This document shows, piece by piece, positions 10,394-19,280 of a stretch of 64,000 bases of DNA. Under the pieces are notes generated by a model that ran no database searches, was not told the DNA's origin, and saw only the letters and a program-made list of their open reading frames with translations. The position numbers and the translations under genes are program-made. The stretch spans positions 496,001 through 560,000 of the forward strand of contig CASBPS010000042.1 of assembly GCA_949126835.1 (NCBI GenBank), in the 5' to 3' direction. Origin of the DNA: Anisus vortex (Eukaryota > Mollusca > Gastropoda > Planorbidae). Positions within the stretch are counted from its first letter, which is position 1, and every line of letters starts with the position of its first letter.

Positions 10394-11528
10394 GGACTAC
10401 TGAAGACAGGACATGCAGGGTTGAATTTCTGACTTCCTAGCTAAGGCCAGTTTTTTTAACAGTAGCGATAAACTCCCTTGGCGCAGTGATATAATGTTTG
10501 CTATTATTAAGTAAGTAACAAAATTCTTTACTACTATGATTCATTGTATTAATGGTTTATGTCATTGTCATTAATTTAATGACAAAGAACGATCTAATAG
10601 CCATTAAAATGTCTTAATAATTACCAAACATTAGCGCACTATTTTTTAAGGAGTATGAATAGAAGGCGCAGTTTGGTTCCAAATTGGATACTTGTTGTTG
10701 GATTTTACTTCACTGTGTTTGTTTTTAATTTTTCGATCGTGTATTTTTTTATCAAAATGCCTTATAAATGTGGTGTAGTTAATTGTAAAGATAATTATAA
10801 TGCTGCCAACATGTGTCGTTTGTTTAAAGTGCCAAATAGTGCATGTATACCATTATTGAAAGCAGAAAATATGAGAGGAGAGCACAATGTCAATGTTTGT
10901 TTATTTTTAACTATCACAGTCAATTTACATACTTTATATTCCTTGGTCATGAAAACACATAAATTTTGCCATAGATATAGAAATCAAATTATCGTATTTA
11001 TAATTATGGTATACATGTACCACTTGGCAAAATTCTCAACCCAAATAATCGACTTACTTCATAATCACTTTTTTTAGAGGCTGTGCATCTGTCTATTAAT
11101 TATGAGCGAGATAAATTTGATGGGTGGGTTACGTTTTTCCCTTTTTAGGTCAAGAAATAACGATTTTTTTTTATTTTTCTTTCACTTTATTTTATTCCTT
11201 AGGTGACCCCCCACACGAAACCGTCAACACCAACCGCATATATATATATAGGGTATCATGTGTACGGCCCTAATCATTCAATCATCTAAATAGATCTTAA
11301 ATAATATTCAAATGCTCTTTTAAACCCTCTCAATCCTAACCCCTCATTAGTAAACGGCCCTGCACATTAACATTATTGACATTATTGACATTAATTATGT
11401 TAGTTACTTAATAATAGTTTACTTCATATATAAGCGCGACAAAGGGAGTGTATAGCTACTGTTAAAAAAACTGGCCTTAGCTAGCTAAGTCAGAAATTAA
11501 AGTCTGCATGTCCTGTCTTCAGTAGTCC
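10394..11528 (+). mobile_element. THAP-bearing element with arms of about 86 bp
   Basis: The left arm 10,394-10,479 (GGACTACTGAAGACAGGACA... to ...AAACTCCCTT) is matched in inverted orientation by 11,442-11,528 (AAGGGAGTG... to ...CTTCAGTAGTCC) at about 85-90% identity by eye, with loop-side CTAAGGCCAGTTTTTTTAAC conserved. The 1.13-kb interior contains a THAP-domain start (10,757) and otherwise noncoding sequence, including an 11,238-11,250 TA run. Flanks CTTGCGAG and CTTGCCTT might be a decayed 8-bp duplication but are not convincing. Likely a non-autonomous or internally deleted P-superfamily element, distinct from the 31-bp family. Confidence 0.7.
10757..10873 (+). pseudogene. THAP zinc-finger N-terminal exon remnant
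   Basis: From the ATG at 10757 the peptide begins MPYKCGVVNCKDNYNAANMC then RLFKVPNS. This is the start of a THAP domain: MP, C-x4-C, N-Y, hydrophobic-F-x-x-P. The second half of the domain (the later C-x2-H and AVPTIF box) is not visible; after FKVPNS the frame continues to 11,077 as hydrophobic sequence unlike THAP, so an intron or a break follows. The upstream in-frame ATG at 10,655 adds unrelated residues; 10,757 is the family-consistent start. It sits centrally in the inverted-arm element above, suggesting the first exon of a P-like transposase. Confidence 0.65.
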
Positions 11529-11529
11529 T

Positions 11530-12310
11530 TGCCTTCGCCATAAAGTAATGAACCGATGTCAATTATTAATTAAAAGAATGAAGTATGCAACCTTGGGGTG
11601 ACCTATATATTCTACGTCATTAGCTACATCGAATACTTCCTGTTTAAAATAAAACACAACTTTATTTGAGCCCTATGTTAGATGCTACAGCTTGTAAAAG
11701 ATCCTTAGTTTAAAATGCGACTCCCGTTCTTAAACTTTAAAACATATTTAGTAAACACTAAACCAGGTTCAAGAAGGCTAAATCAGATAAAAACAGACAA
11801 ACAGAAGAACACAAAAAAACAACATACCAGATTTCATATTCGGAACATTCATTTGTCGAGTAGCCTCCATTCAAACTAGAATATACACTTTCTGTATGGG
11901 ACCTGAAAACTAACAAATTGAAAAAAAAATAAAAAAGAGGCGCTATGATCATGACTAGTAAATATTCACAACTAGAAAGAGTAACACTGATAATTAAATC
12001 ACTAAAGTAGAAATGTTAGAGCAGGGATAAGCAACCTTTTGATCTTTATGTGCCGAAGTTGGATTTCTAATTCATTTAGTGTGCCAACAGTCTAAGGTGC
12101 AGCCTGCTCTTTAATTGGAGATCATACTTGCATTATCTTATTAGTTGTTTTCCGAGTGCCAATGTAAATTGTGGCGTAAGCTGCCAGGGTTTGCGCTTGA
12201 AGACAGAAGAACAAATATTACATTTGTAATACTACATAAGACATTAAATTATATGCTAACTTAAAAATAAAACACAATAACAGTATATAACAATGTTTAG
12301 ATAAAAATAA
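11530..12310 (+). repeat. Flank block of the dispersed repeat (copy 3)
   Basis: ATGAACCGATGTCAATTATT onward is collinear with 3,055-3,770 and 55,990-56,300, including the hAT-like segment (12,016-12,210 here). The minus-strand open frame 11,758-11,952 lies in low-complexity AT sequence and has no recognisable product. Confidence 0.7.
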
Positions 12311-13280
12311 GTACGAAAATCATCTAGATATATAGGTGCAGTCCAATCTATACTTAATAATATTAAATTGACTAATTTTTTAAAAAGATGTTGACCTAAA
12401 TGTGCCGTTGTAATGAGTAGAACTTGTAGGTTAATTTAGTTTTTAATGACTTGAATCTAATCGACGTCAAATGAAAGTTTATTGTTCAAGTCCAAGTTTG
12501 TCTAATAGTGAAAACCGGCTAGCAATAAATAAAGTAGGCGTTAATGTATTTAAAAATAGAAATTTCTAATACCTTAAGGCTGGGGGGGGGGGGGCACGTT
12601 TTAGGCACTTTTTTTAAATTTACTGACCATAATGTCTGAAACTTTAACCACATAAAAAGTATGGATTATCATTCAGGGCAATCATTTTTTTTATGCCATG
12701 GTTGCTATAGCAACGGCCGCCATATTCGATTTTATAGGTGTTTTTGAAAATATATCTCCTCTATAACCTTTATACCTACAAATACAATATTTGATACATT
12801 TGGTAAAGATATGAATTTACAACAGCAATGTTTACTCACATTTTTTTATATTTAAGATATTTAATTTTTGAATTTTTTCTTTCTTAAGGCACTTTTTAAA
12901 AAGTTAGGTTTTCAAAAAAACAAAAACTGAACGTTTGCGTCCATAAAAATTTAAATAAAACAAAAATTCCAAAATCTAAGTGCACCTTGCTGCTGTAATA
13001 GGTGCTTAGATAAAAATTACAAAGTTTCAATACAATCGATAAAGAACTGTGAGAGGAGGAGTAAAAATAAGGTGCAAAATAATTATTTTGAGTAAAACGC
13101 AAAAAAAGTAAGAAGAGTTTGAAAGACAAGAAAATTATCAAGTATATAATATAACATGGAAAAAGGAAATTTATTAGCAATAACATAAAGAATACTGAAA
13201 TACTGAAATTAAATTTCTTTGTGATTGGTACTTAAATATTTATTTTATAACAAAAATACAGTGAGTGTAATTATTTGAAT
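12310..13280. other. Unclassified AT-rich stretch with an X-box-like palindrome
   Basis: No supported gene; the minus-strand open frame 12,896-13,186 is Phe/Leu-rich and composition-driven. Notable are a 12-base G run at 12,582-12,593, the GGCACTTTTT string repeated near 12,606 and 12,890, and a perfect palindrome GTTGCTATAGCAAC (12,701-12,714) followed by GGCCGCCAT. This stretch may be an old DNA transposon but its ends were not found. Confidence 0.4.
12701..12723. promoter_or_regulatory. RFX X-box-like palindrome with adjacent YY1-like site
   Basis: GTTGCTATAGCAAC is a perfect 14-bp palindrome fitting the RFX X-box form GTnRCC(n)RGYAAC. GGCCGCCAT, immediately after, fits the reverse of the YY1 core ATGGCGGC. 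Both could be chance or part of a transposon terminus; no gene start is visible on either side. Confidence 0.3.
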
Positions 13281-14295
13281 ATCTGCCATCTTCCAATTAG
13301 GTTAGTTTTGTTTATTTAACTGTTTGTCTTGTCCATGTCAATTACAAGTTGTTGTTTTTTTTTTGTTTTTTTTTTGGGTGGGGTGGAGAGGTCAAGGATT
13401 ACTCCGGCTCCACTTGGTGTAGGTAAGATTGTGTCTGTGGTGAAAGTGGTGAGTAAGGTGAAAGTGATATTGACTATAGTCTTAGTGTTCAATAATTAAT
13501 ATAATAATCTTCTTTCTTCTTCTTTATTTTAATGTAGAGACTCCGTTAGACGAGTCTGTTTAAAAACAAAGTTATTTGGTTGAATAAAATAAAAATAGAT
13601 TTGGTGGAATTGTAGACCATCATCTTACATTTGATTTCCATGAAAGACGTCACTGTTTCTAGACATACATTGGATAACTTACAAGTGACACTTATAATAA
13701 ATTTAACTTTTCAAACTTTATTGTATAAATAAATATATGATACACATCTTATTTATTTCGTCTTTTTGTTATTGAAATGATGGTCTGCTTGTCTTGAGTT
13801 TAGTAGACATACTCCGAACTGCCAAGTATAATAGTAAACATGTCGCCTTCTTTGTAATTAATTTAGACTAAGAAAATTACAAGGGAGAGAATTGAAACCG
13901 TTCTTTTAGTATTTGGTTTTCACCATAAGTAAAGTGTTCTAAAAATAGAATTTGTATTTTTAAGTTTCATTCGCGATATAAAAACAAAATAAGAATCGTA
14001 TATTATCTAGAGATGTAATATGAAATGTATGATATTAAAAGTCATAAATATGACATGCGAAGAAAAAATATGCAAACTTAAAAAGAAATAATTGAATCTG
14101 AATTGGTTTTAAATAAAAAAGAAAGAATGAAAACCATGTAAATACTCAAACTAAAATTTGATTAATAAATAGTAATGATAATGTAACATGATTAGATAAC
14201 AAAGAGTACATGGACTAAGTTAATGGAATATATTCTATTTTGTTTAAACAAAACATTTTTTTTTCATTTCAAAGCTAGTTAAATGTAAAATTTTA
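13280..14295 (+). repeat. Direct repeat of 47,690-48,794
   Basis: Shares long strings with the later copy: ACTCCGGCTnCACTTGGTGT, GAGACTCCGTTAGACGAG, ATAGATTTGGTGGAA, TTATTGTATAAATAAATAT and CATACTCCGAACTGCCAAG. Both copies run directly into a left inverted arm, so this is part of the mobile or duplicated unit. A partial third copy is at 41,510-41,720. No coding sequence seen. Confidence 0.85.
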
Positions 14296-14789
14296 GATAC
14301 CTGGAATAACTTTTAAAATGCGATCAAGGGAAATAATTGACCTTTTAAGTCGTAGGGCAATATTAATTATTAATTTCTTAATTTTCTTTATAATTTGCCG
14401 TCAAATTTATATAATAAACATGGCAATTAAAAAATGTTGGCAATTACTTTGCTACTCAATGAAAAAAAACAAAAAAACAATACATTTATATTTATATATT
14501 GTAAATATAAATAAAAAACACCTTTTTTGCTATATACCTGTTTTCATTAGTACCCATTCACTTCTTTTATTACTTATTTATCTTATATTCTGTAAGCAAT
14601 TTTTAAACAGCCTTATAGTTAAGGCTTGAAGATTATAAATAAAAAAAAAGACAACCTAGAGCAGAGGTTGCCGACCTATGCAACGCGTTCCAGGCTTTGC
14701 ACGCAGAGCGATTTTCAATGGCACGCTAAAGAACCAAGTAAGTCCAATTCAAGTATCTACTATAAGAAAAAGGCATGACGAGTTTTAGG

Positions 14790-15060
14790 TATAATAATAT
14801 AATAATAATTATGGTCATTTATATAGCGCTTCTATCCATGCTATTTTATCATGCTCAGTGCGCTCTAGAAGACTATTAATCTGTGAGATTTTTCACTGCT
14901 GTCGTGATAACAACTCAATATTATTAACGTCATCTAGTCCCAAAACTCCTGTAGGGCGACAGGGATCTGCCGGTGGCGGGGATAGAACCCGCGACGTGTC
15001 AGGTGTTTTTTTTGGTAGACAGTCCGGTGAGCTAACCGCACGGCTTCACACTCTACATGA
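14790..15060 (-). mobile_element. tRNA-derived SINE, minus strand
   Basis: Read on the minus strand it starts near 15,050 with a tRNA-like head, GTGCGGTTAGCTCACCGGAC, and has GGGTTCTATCCC 40-odd bases later. It continues through GATCCCTGTCGCC and AGGAGTTTTGGGACTAG, and ends in a trailer with GCGCACTGAGCATGATAAAA and GCGCTATATAAATG, then an ATAATAATAT tail near 14,790. The head and the GATCCCTGTCGCC...GGAGTTTTGGG core are shared with the element at 63,063; the trailers differ. The plus-strand open frame over it (14,858-15,067) is a shadow. Confidence 0.85.
14979..15034 (-). promoter_or_regulatory. Internal RNA polymerase III promoter of the SINE (A and B boxes)
   Basis: Minus strand: A-box-like TAGCTCACCGG at 15,034-15,024 and B-box-like GGTTCTATCCC at 14,989-14,979, spaced as in tRNA-derived promoters. 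The A box departs from the consensus at two central bases, so activity is doubtful. Confidence 0.6.
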
Positions 15061-15259
15061 ATTATAAATCTTTTTTTGGCACTTCATTATTAAAAGGTTG
15101 CCGACCTAGGGGACATAGGTTCATAACCATTTCGACTAACATATAATTGCCCACCCTTTCACCCTTCCCGGAATAAGCCGTTAAGATTCAAATTTAAATG
15201 TAACATAAACTTTCCACACGTGGCTGTGTTTACGTTTTAATGAGACATAAAAATCGACC

Positions 15260-16060
15260 TGAAGAAACATTTATTATAAACGAGAACAACTAAAAGAAGA
15301 AATTACTAACACATGATATATTAACAAAATTTAATGTAAAGTTTGTGCCTGGAGTCATGCTACAAGTTTTCTAGATTTGTATTCCCGGCTCTATTTGTAG
15401 AATCTTTGTTTTAACGTGTAATACAATTCGCAGCTTATTTCTACGTACGGGGGGGGGGGGGGGGGGGGTGTCCAAAATGTACAGAGTGCTACTAGGAGGT
15501 AGGTATAGAAATATTAATGTAACTTTTTGTGTACATAATATACGTACGGACCTTCATTATAAATGCTTCTGTCATTTCCTAGTGACTTTATGCCATACAC
15601 TAAATTTTCTCAAGAATATCAACCACTAAACATCATATAAAACTTTCAATAAAAAAGAAACAAGACTTTTTTTTAATAAGCTAAGACAAGATCAGAAATA
15701 AAAGAATACGAAACTATTTCTAGCATTACAAATGTGACATTCTGTGTGGCAAAAAAAAATATCGACTATTCTTTTGACAGCAATATGAATGATAGAGAAA
15801 GTTTAAACTGACATACAGTTGGAATTTATTTAAAATTGATGAGATTTCAATAAGTTTCTTCAATAATGTAGGGAGGCGATGCGTGAAGTGATCTCAGGTT
15901 CGGCTTTTCTCGCCTCCTCCCCCCCCCCCCCCCCGGCCAACGGTACACAGAGGCAAGAGGCTTTCACCTGATGCCTTCCGGGCGCTCATGGCGAGGGAGG
16001 AACTGGGGCTGATATCTCTATACGGTATGACTTGCGCCTCTCTTCCCTCCCCTATTTGAC
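15260..16060. other. Body of copy C with homopolymer runs, no gene
   Basis: Collinear with 5,280-5,830 (GTGCCTGGAGTCATGCTACA, ATGTACAGAGTGCTAC, GACAGCAATATGAATGATAG). It holds a 20-base G run at 15,449-15,468 and a 15-base C run near 15,920-15,934. A GC-rich part (15,870-16,080) shares CTGATGCC...GGGGCTGATAT with 35,510-35,570; this resembles an old retroelement piece but no frame could be read. Confidence 0.5.
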
Positions 16061-16493
16061 GACAGGAGGGCCGGGGTGTGTGTGCTTGTCAGCCATAATT
16101 CACCACACTTGGCTTACACTTCGAAAAAATATTCGCAGTTGAAATGGAACAATTTTAGTAGAAATAATTGTAAGATTCTAAATTTTTACGTACATATTTG
16201 TTATTTAAGGAGATAATTGGTAGGGCAACCATCTTGGGTTATGATACAAAATAAGAACAGATAATAATATTATTATTTGCAGTGCCGCTCACACACACGC
16301 TTGCCGGTATACACATTTTAAAAAAGAAAGTTTTCCCAAAATGGGTTATACAACGTAATAGAGTTAGAGAAAAAAACACATATTACATTAATGTTTGCTA
16401 TTTTGGGTATTAGTAGCTTATATATCAATATAGAAAGGCTTTCTTTATATTCATTCAGTGATAGTAGCATGGTAATGACATTTAAGAGTTGTT

Positions 16494-17232
16494 ATTGAAG
16501 TAATAAAGGATTAACACTCAATCTCAGTAAGACCGAAGTAATGGTAATCTCTAAGAAAAGACAACCTCCAAGATGCTCTTTATCCAGTGAAGGTGAAAAC
16601 ATCAAGCAAATCAATTCTTTCCAGTATCTAGGCTATACAATAACACAGGAAGGCAAATGCAACAAAGAAATAAAGAGAAGAATCGCAATAGCTAAAAACA
16701 GCTTCATGAGCTTAAGCAGTATCATGAAAAACAGGAATATCAGAATATGTACCAAAATGCGCATACTGAAGGGGTATGTTTGGTCTGTTCTTCTATATGG
16801 ATGTGAATGTTGGACTATTGATAATGAAACAAGGAAAAGATTGGAGGCAGTAGAAATGTGGTTTCTAAGAAGGATGATGAGAATATCATGGACTGAAAAG
16901 AAATCTAATGCAGATGTGTTGAAAACAGCATGTACCTCAAGAGAACTCATTAACACCATTAGGAATAGACAGATGAAATATCTAGGACACATCTATAGGA
17001 AAAATGGTATAGAAAGACTGGCTTTGTGTGGGAAAATATCTGGTAAGAGAGACAGAGGAAGACAAAGGCTAACATATGTAGAAAGCCTGAACGAATGGGC
17101 CACGAACAACAACATAAGTAATAATAACTTTCTGCAAAAAGCTAACAACAGGAAAGAATGGAGAGTCATGACCGCCGATGTCTGTTCCAGACCTGGCACA
17201 TAAAGAAGAAGAAGAAGAAGATTGAAGTAATA
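16494..17232 (+). mobile_element. 5'-truncated LINE insertion with (GAA)n tail
   Basis: The coding part (16,506-17,203) ends in a (GAA)n tract at 17,203-17,220. It is flanked by ATTGAAGTAATA at 16,494-16,505 and again at 17,221-17,232, a perfect 12-bp target duplication. Around this, TAGTAGCATGGTAA and ACATTT(A/G)A(A/G)AGTTGTTAT also occur on both sides (16,461-16,495; 17,231-17,265). The duplication may therefore be longer and decayed, or the LINE may have landed in a pre-existing tandem repeat. Confidence 0.85.
16508..17203 (+). CDS. LINE reverse transcriptase C-terminal region (partial)
   Basis: An uninterrupted frame from GLTLNLSKTEVMVISKK at 16,508 to the stop at 17,201-17,203, about 231 codons. 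Recognised blocks are FQYLGYTITQEGK (end of the RT thumb), RILKGYVWSVLLYGCECWT, EAVEMWFLRRMMRISWTEK, RQMKYLGHIYRKNG and GKRDRGRQRL. The last residues are DVCSRPGT. These are the typical tail blocks of RTE-like / 'endonuclease-reverse transcriptase' elements. The endonuclease and RT catalytic FADD-type motif are missing through 5' truncation, so it cannot act alone. The absence of stops suggests a recent insertion. The ATG at 16,541 is internal and the real frame starts at the truncation point. Minus-strand frames here are shadows. Confidence 0.9.
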   Translation, partial: GLTLNLSKTEVMVISKKRQPPRCSLSSEGENIKQINSFQYLGYTITQEGKCNKEIKRRIAIAKNSFMSLSSIMKNRNIRICTKMRILKGYVWSVLLYGCECWTIDNETRKRLEAVEMWFLRRMMRISWTEKKSNADVLKTACTSRELINTIRNRQMKYLGHIYRKNGIERLALCGKISGKRDRGRQRLTYVESLNEWATNNNISNNNFLQKANNRKEWRVMTADVCSRPGT

Positions 17233-17264
17233 GTAGCATGGTAAAAACATTTGAAAGTTGTTAT

Positions 17265-18330
17265 AGATAAAATTAGCCTATATATTTTAAGGGAGAGTGG
17301 GATGACTCAGTGTGCTATTGAAGTTCACACCGTGCGCGGTTTGGCAACACCTAATGCGGCTTAGTGTCTTGTCTGGTCGCTGTGTTTGTTTATTTAGTGG
17401 TTCGTTTACTGTTTAGGTCTGTCCGTGTCGTCTTCTGTTAATTTATTATATTTAAAAGTGTCGTTCTAAAGATTTAAGTGTTAGTTTGGGAGGGTCATTT
17501 TATAGTTTAAGTTAAAGTGTGTCTATTTGTCCATGTCTATTTCTAAAGGCGGGGTTTCGTCTGGGTCTTCATCGTCTGACGAGTCGGGGTTGGTTTCGGT
17601 GTCGGTCTTTTCCTCATCTGCTGTAGACTTTTTTTCCTTCGCTTCTTTTTCTGTGCCTTCTGTCCATGGAACAGCAGGGGTAGGATATCACCGAGATCAT
17701 CCCCATCGAAGGCGAACTTCTCACGCCTTGTAGGAGGCGTCCTTATTGTCGCCCCTTCATAAGTCACCATACGGTCAGGGCATTCACTAGTGGGGCGTCT
17801 GACTCAGAAGTCATCTCTTCCTTTGATGGTCGCGAACTGATATATGATTTCCCAGTAGGCCTACTGATCGATAAGCGCTCCTTTGGCGGGGCCTTGGGGG
17901 AAGGGATTCTCTTGAAGTGGTAGTTCAGTTTGACGCGTTTTCTTTCGGGGGATCGCATTATGAGAGGGGTCTCAATGAGCGTTGCCTGCGGGGCCAGTGT
18001 AGGGGTGGACGAAACAGATCCGGGTGTAGTAATGGAGAGGGTAGTTTTTGAGAGAGCTATCTATGGGTCAGAGGGGTGGATTGCTGGGGCAGGTTCACTC
18101 CACTCATCGGCGGGGGGAAATTCCTCCTGTTGGTGAGTAGGGGCGGGGGTTGAGTCGGTTGGCACAGTACTCTCCGCCTGTCTACTAGATTCCTCCGGTA
18201 CAGCAGGGGCTGGTGGTGGAGGGTGGGTTTGGATGTTACCTATGGGGAGGGGGAGAGGTGAGTGTTGATGCCCATCAAGGGACGGGGAGGCCTTTGGGGT
18301 GGGCTTCCGCCGTGGCTTAGTTCCTTCTTT
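17265..18330 (-). mobile_element. GC-richer insertion inside copy C, probable retroelement remnant
   Basis: This is much richer in G+C than its surroundings and lies where the inner part of the right arm should be, so it is an insertion into the repeat. It encodes the broken proline-rich frame below. Downstream (17,300-17,540) no coding sequence is recognised. No LTRs, target duplication or poly-A tail were identified; class unknown. Confidence 0.45.
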
Positions 18331-18345
18331 GGGTTTAAGCCTTAA
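17543..18345 (-). pseudogene. Proline-rich, basic protein remnant of unknown class
   Basis: On the minus strand a frame from about 18,345 reads LRLKPKEGTKPRRKPTPKAS...PPPPAPAVPEESS. It meets one stop at about 18,061, continues in the same frame through IETPLIMRSPERKRVKLNY to a stop at 17,764, and then shifts frame to EGATIRTPPTRREKFAFDGD and a Lys/Arg-rich end QKKKRRKKS. One stop and one frameshift in 800 bp of otherwise open, compositionally distinct sequence indicate a decayed gene. Proline-rich and basic character fits the ORF1 of a non-LTR retrotransposon, but no zinc knuckle or RRM is seen and I do not recognise the family. Separate open frames at 17,543, 17,764 and 18,061 are pieces of it. 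Confidence 0.45.
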
Positions 18346-18660
18346 TGTTAAGGCTGTTGAAAAATACACTCTAAGTAAATTATAGATCAATAAAATGTAG
18401 TAAATGCGTGCCAATGAAAATATCCTTGTAGTTAAAAAGGTGTTTCAAAAATTTCATTTACAATGAAATTTACATGAAGTATTTTTTGGACTTATATGTA
18501 TCTTTCTTAAGTTTGAATATTGGTCTAAGTTTATAAATTTTTCTATTACTTTTGAATTCAAATTGTGTAGTAAAAAGAATCATTAACCATTAATAATGCA
18601 TTACGCCATAAAAAGGCTTATTACCTACCTTGATAAATTTTGAGGTCACTCCAGATGTCT
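18330..18660 (-). repeat. Right inverted arm, copy C
   Basis: Begins AAGCCTTAATGTTAAGGCTG, then GTAGTAAATGCGTGCCAATG, ATTACGCCATAAAAAGGC, TTATTACCTACCTTG and the outer end CACTCCAGATGTCT at 18,660. Reverse complement of the left arm at 14,296-14,640. Confidence 0.7.
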
Positions 18661-19075
18661 AATTGTTTAGATTTAAATATCTTCAAAAGGAATTATGGCT
18701 TTTTTGTGTAACGAACTATTATATATACCTTTAACTAAGTCTATGTAGTAATTTTTTTTTACCATGTATACAATTCAGTATGTTTGTTGAAAGGACTCTA
18801 AACCCTCTTAGGAAAATTTTCTCCAGTGGCTTAAAGTGCACTGATTATTTTATTTGTATTTACTTTAGGCTTTATTGCTCCAAAATTTTTACTATTAAAC
18901 ATTACCTCGACTATCACCTTAGATTTTCCCGTATGCTGTAAACAGTTTCAGTAAAACCTGGGTTTTCTTTGACTCCTGTGCCTAGACCTGTATAGAAAGA
19001 GTTTAGTGTGCTCAACCCTCTACCACGTTATAGTTAAGACCTTTATTTTGGAACTTCAAAATCAATTACGGCAAC
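18661..19075 (+). repeat. Outer flank of the right arm (copies at 39,656, 46,348 and 55,024)
   Basis: 18,690-18,830 matches 46,370-46,520 and 55,030-55,180 (GTAACnAACTATTATATA, CTATGTAGT, ATACAATTCAGTATGTTTGT). 18,845-18,990 matches 39,710-39,850 (TTACTATTAAACATTACCTC, CACCTTAGATTTTCCCGTAT, AACAGTTTCAGT). No coding sequence. Confidence 0.7.
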
Positions 19076-19280
19076 AATAAAGCGACGCAAGCTGATATGG
19101 TTCGGTCATGTGTCGCGGCTTAATAACCTGTCAAAAATATCTTCCAATGCACTTTAAAAGGTGGACGTTGGGGCGGCTGACTGCGGAAGTGCTGGTTCGA
19201 CAAATATTAAAAGTTTGCACATGGATTCAACTGACTAAACTATCGACAGCCGCCAGTGCTGTGGCCAGGTTTTGACGCTA
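19076..19280 (+). pseudogene. LINE C-terminal remnant (WFGHV type)
   Basis: KRRKLIWFGHVSRLNNLSK is followed by a broken GGRRxRQRK-like stretch (GGACGTTGGGGCGGCTGACT, several frame changes) and a terminal CCAGTGCTGTGGCCAGG. The R(K/R)L.WFGHV.R...L.K pattern is the post-RT tail of many non-LTR elements. A more decayed copy lies in the same relative position at 40,140-40,340. Several stops and shifts; a dead fragment. Confidence 0.65.

Larger units (their letters stand above)
14296..15260 (+). repeat. Left inverted arm, copy C (carries a SINE)
   Basis: GATACCTGGAATAAC at 14296, then AAGGGAAATAATTGACC, AAGTCGTAGGGCAAT, CAGCCTTATAGTTAAGGCTT (14,610-14,629) and, after the SINE, GTTAAGATTCAAATTTAAAT with CCACACGTGG near 15,214-15,223. 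The open frame at 14,318-14,629 is a by-product. Paired right arm at about 18,330-18,660. Confidence 0.7.

Noticed and set aside
10394..11528. Interpretation of the 86-bp arms as LTRs
   Set aside because: The arms are inverted, not direct, and no polypurine tract, primer-binding site or pol sequence is present.
12896..13186. 96-residue Phe/Leu-rich minus-strand frame as a membrane protein
   Set aside because: AT-rich DNA gives such frames by composition; no conservation in other copies and no start context.
14979..15034. tRNA gene
   Set aside because: Only promoter-box similarity remains; there is no cloverleaf with paired acceptor stem, and a SINE core and trailer follow.
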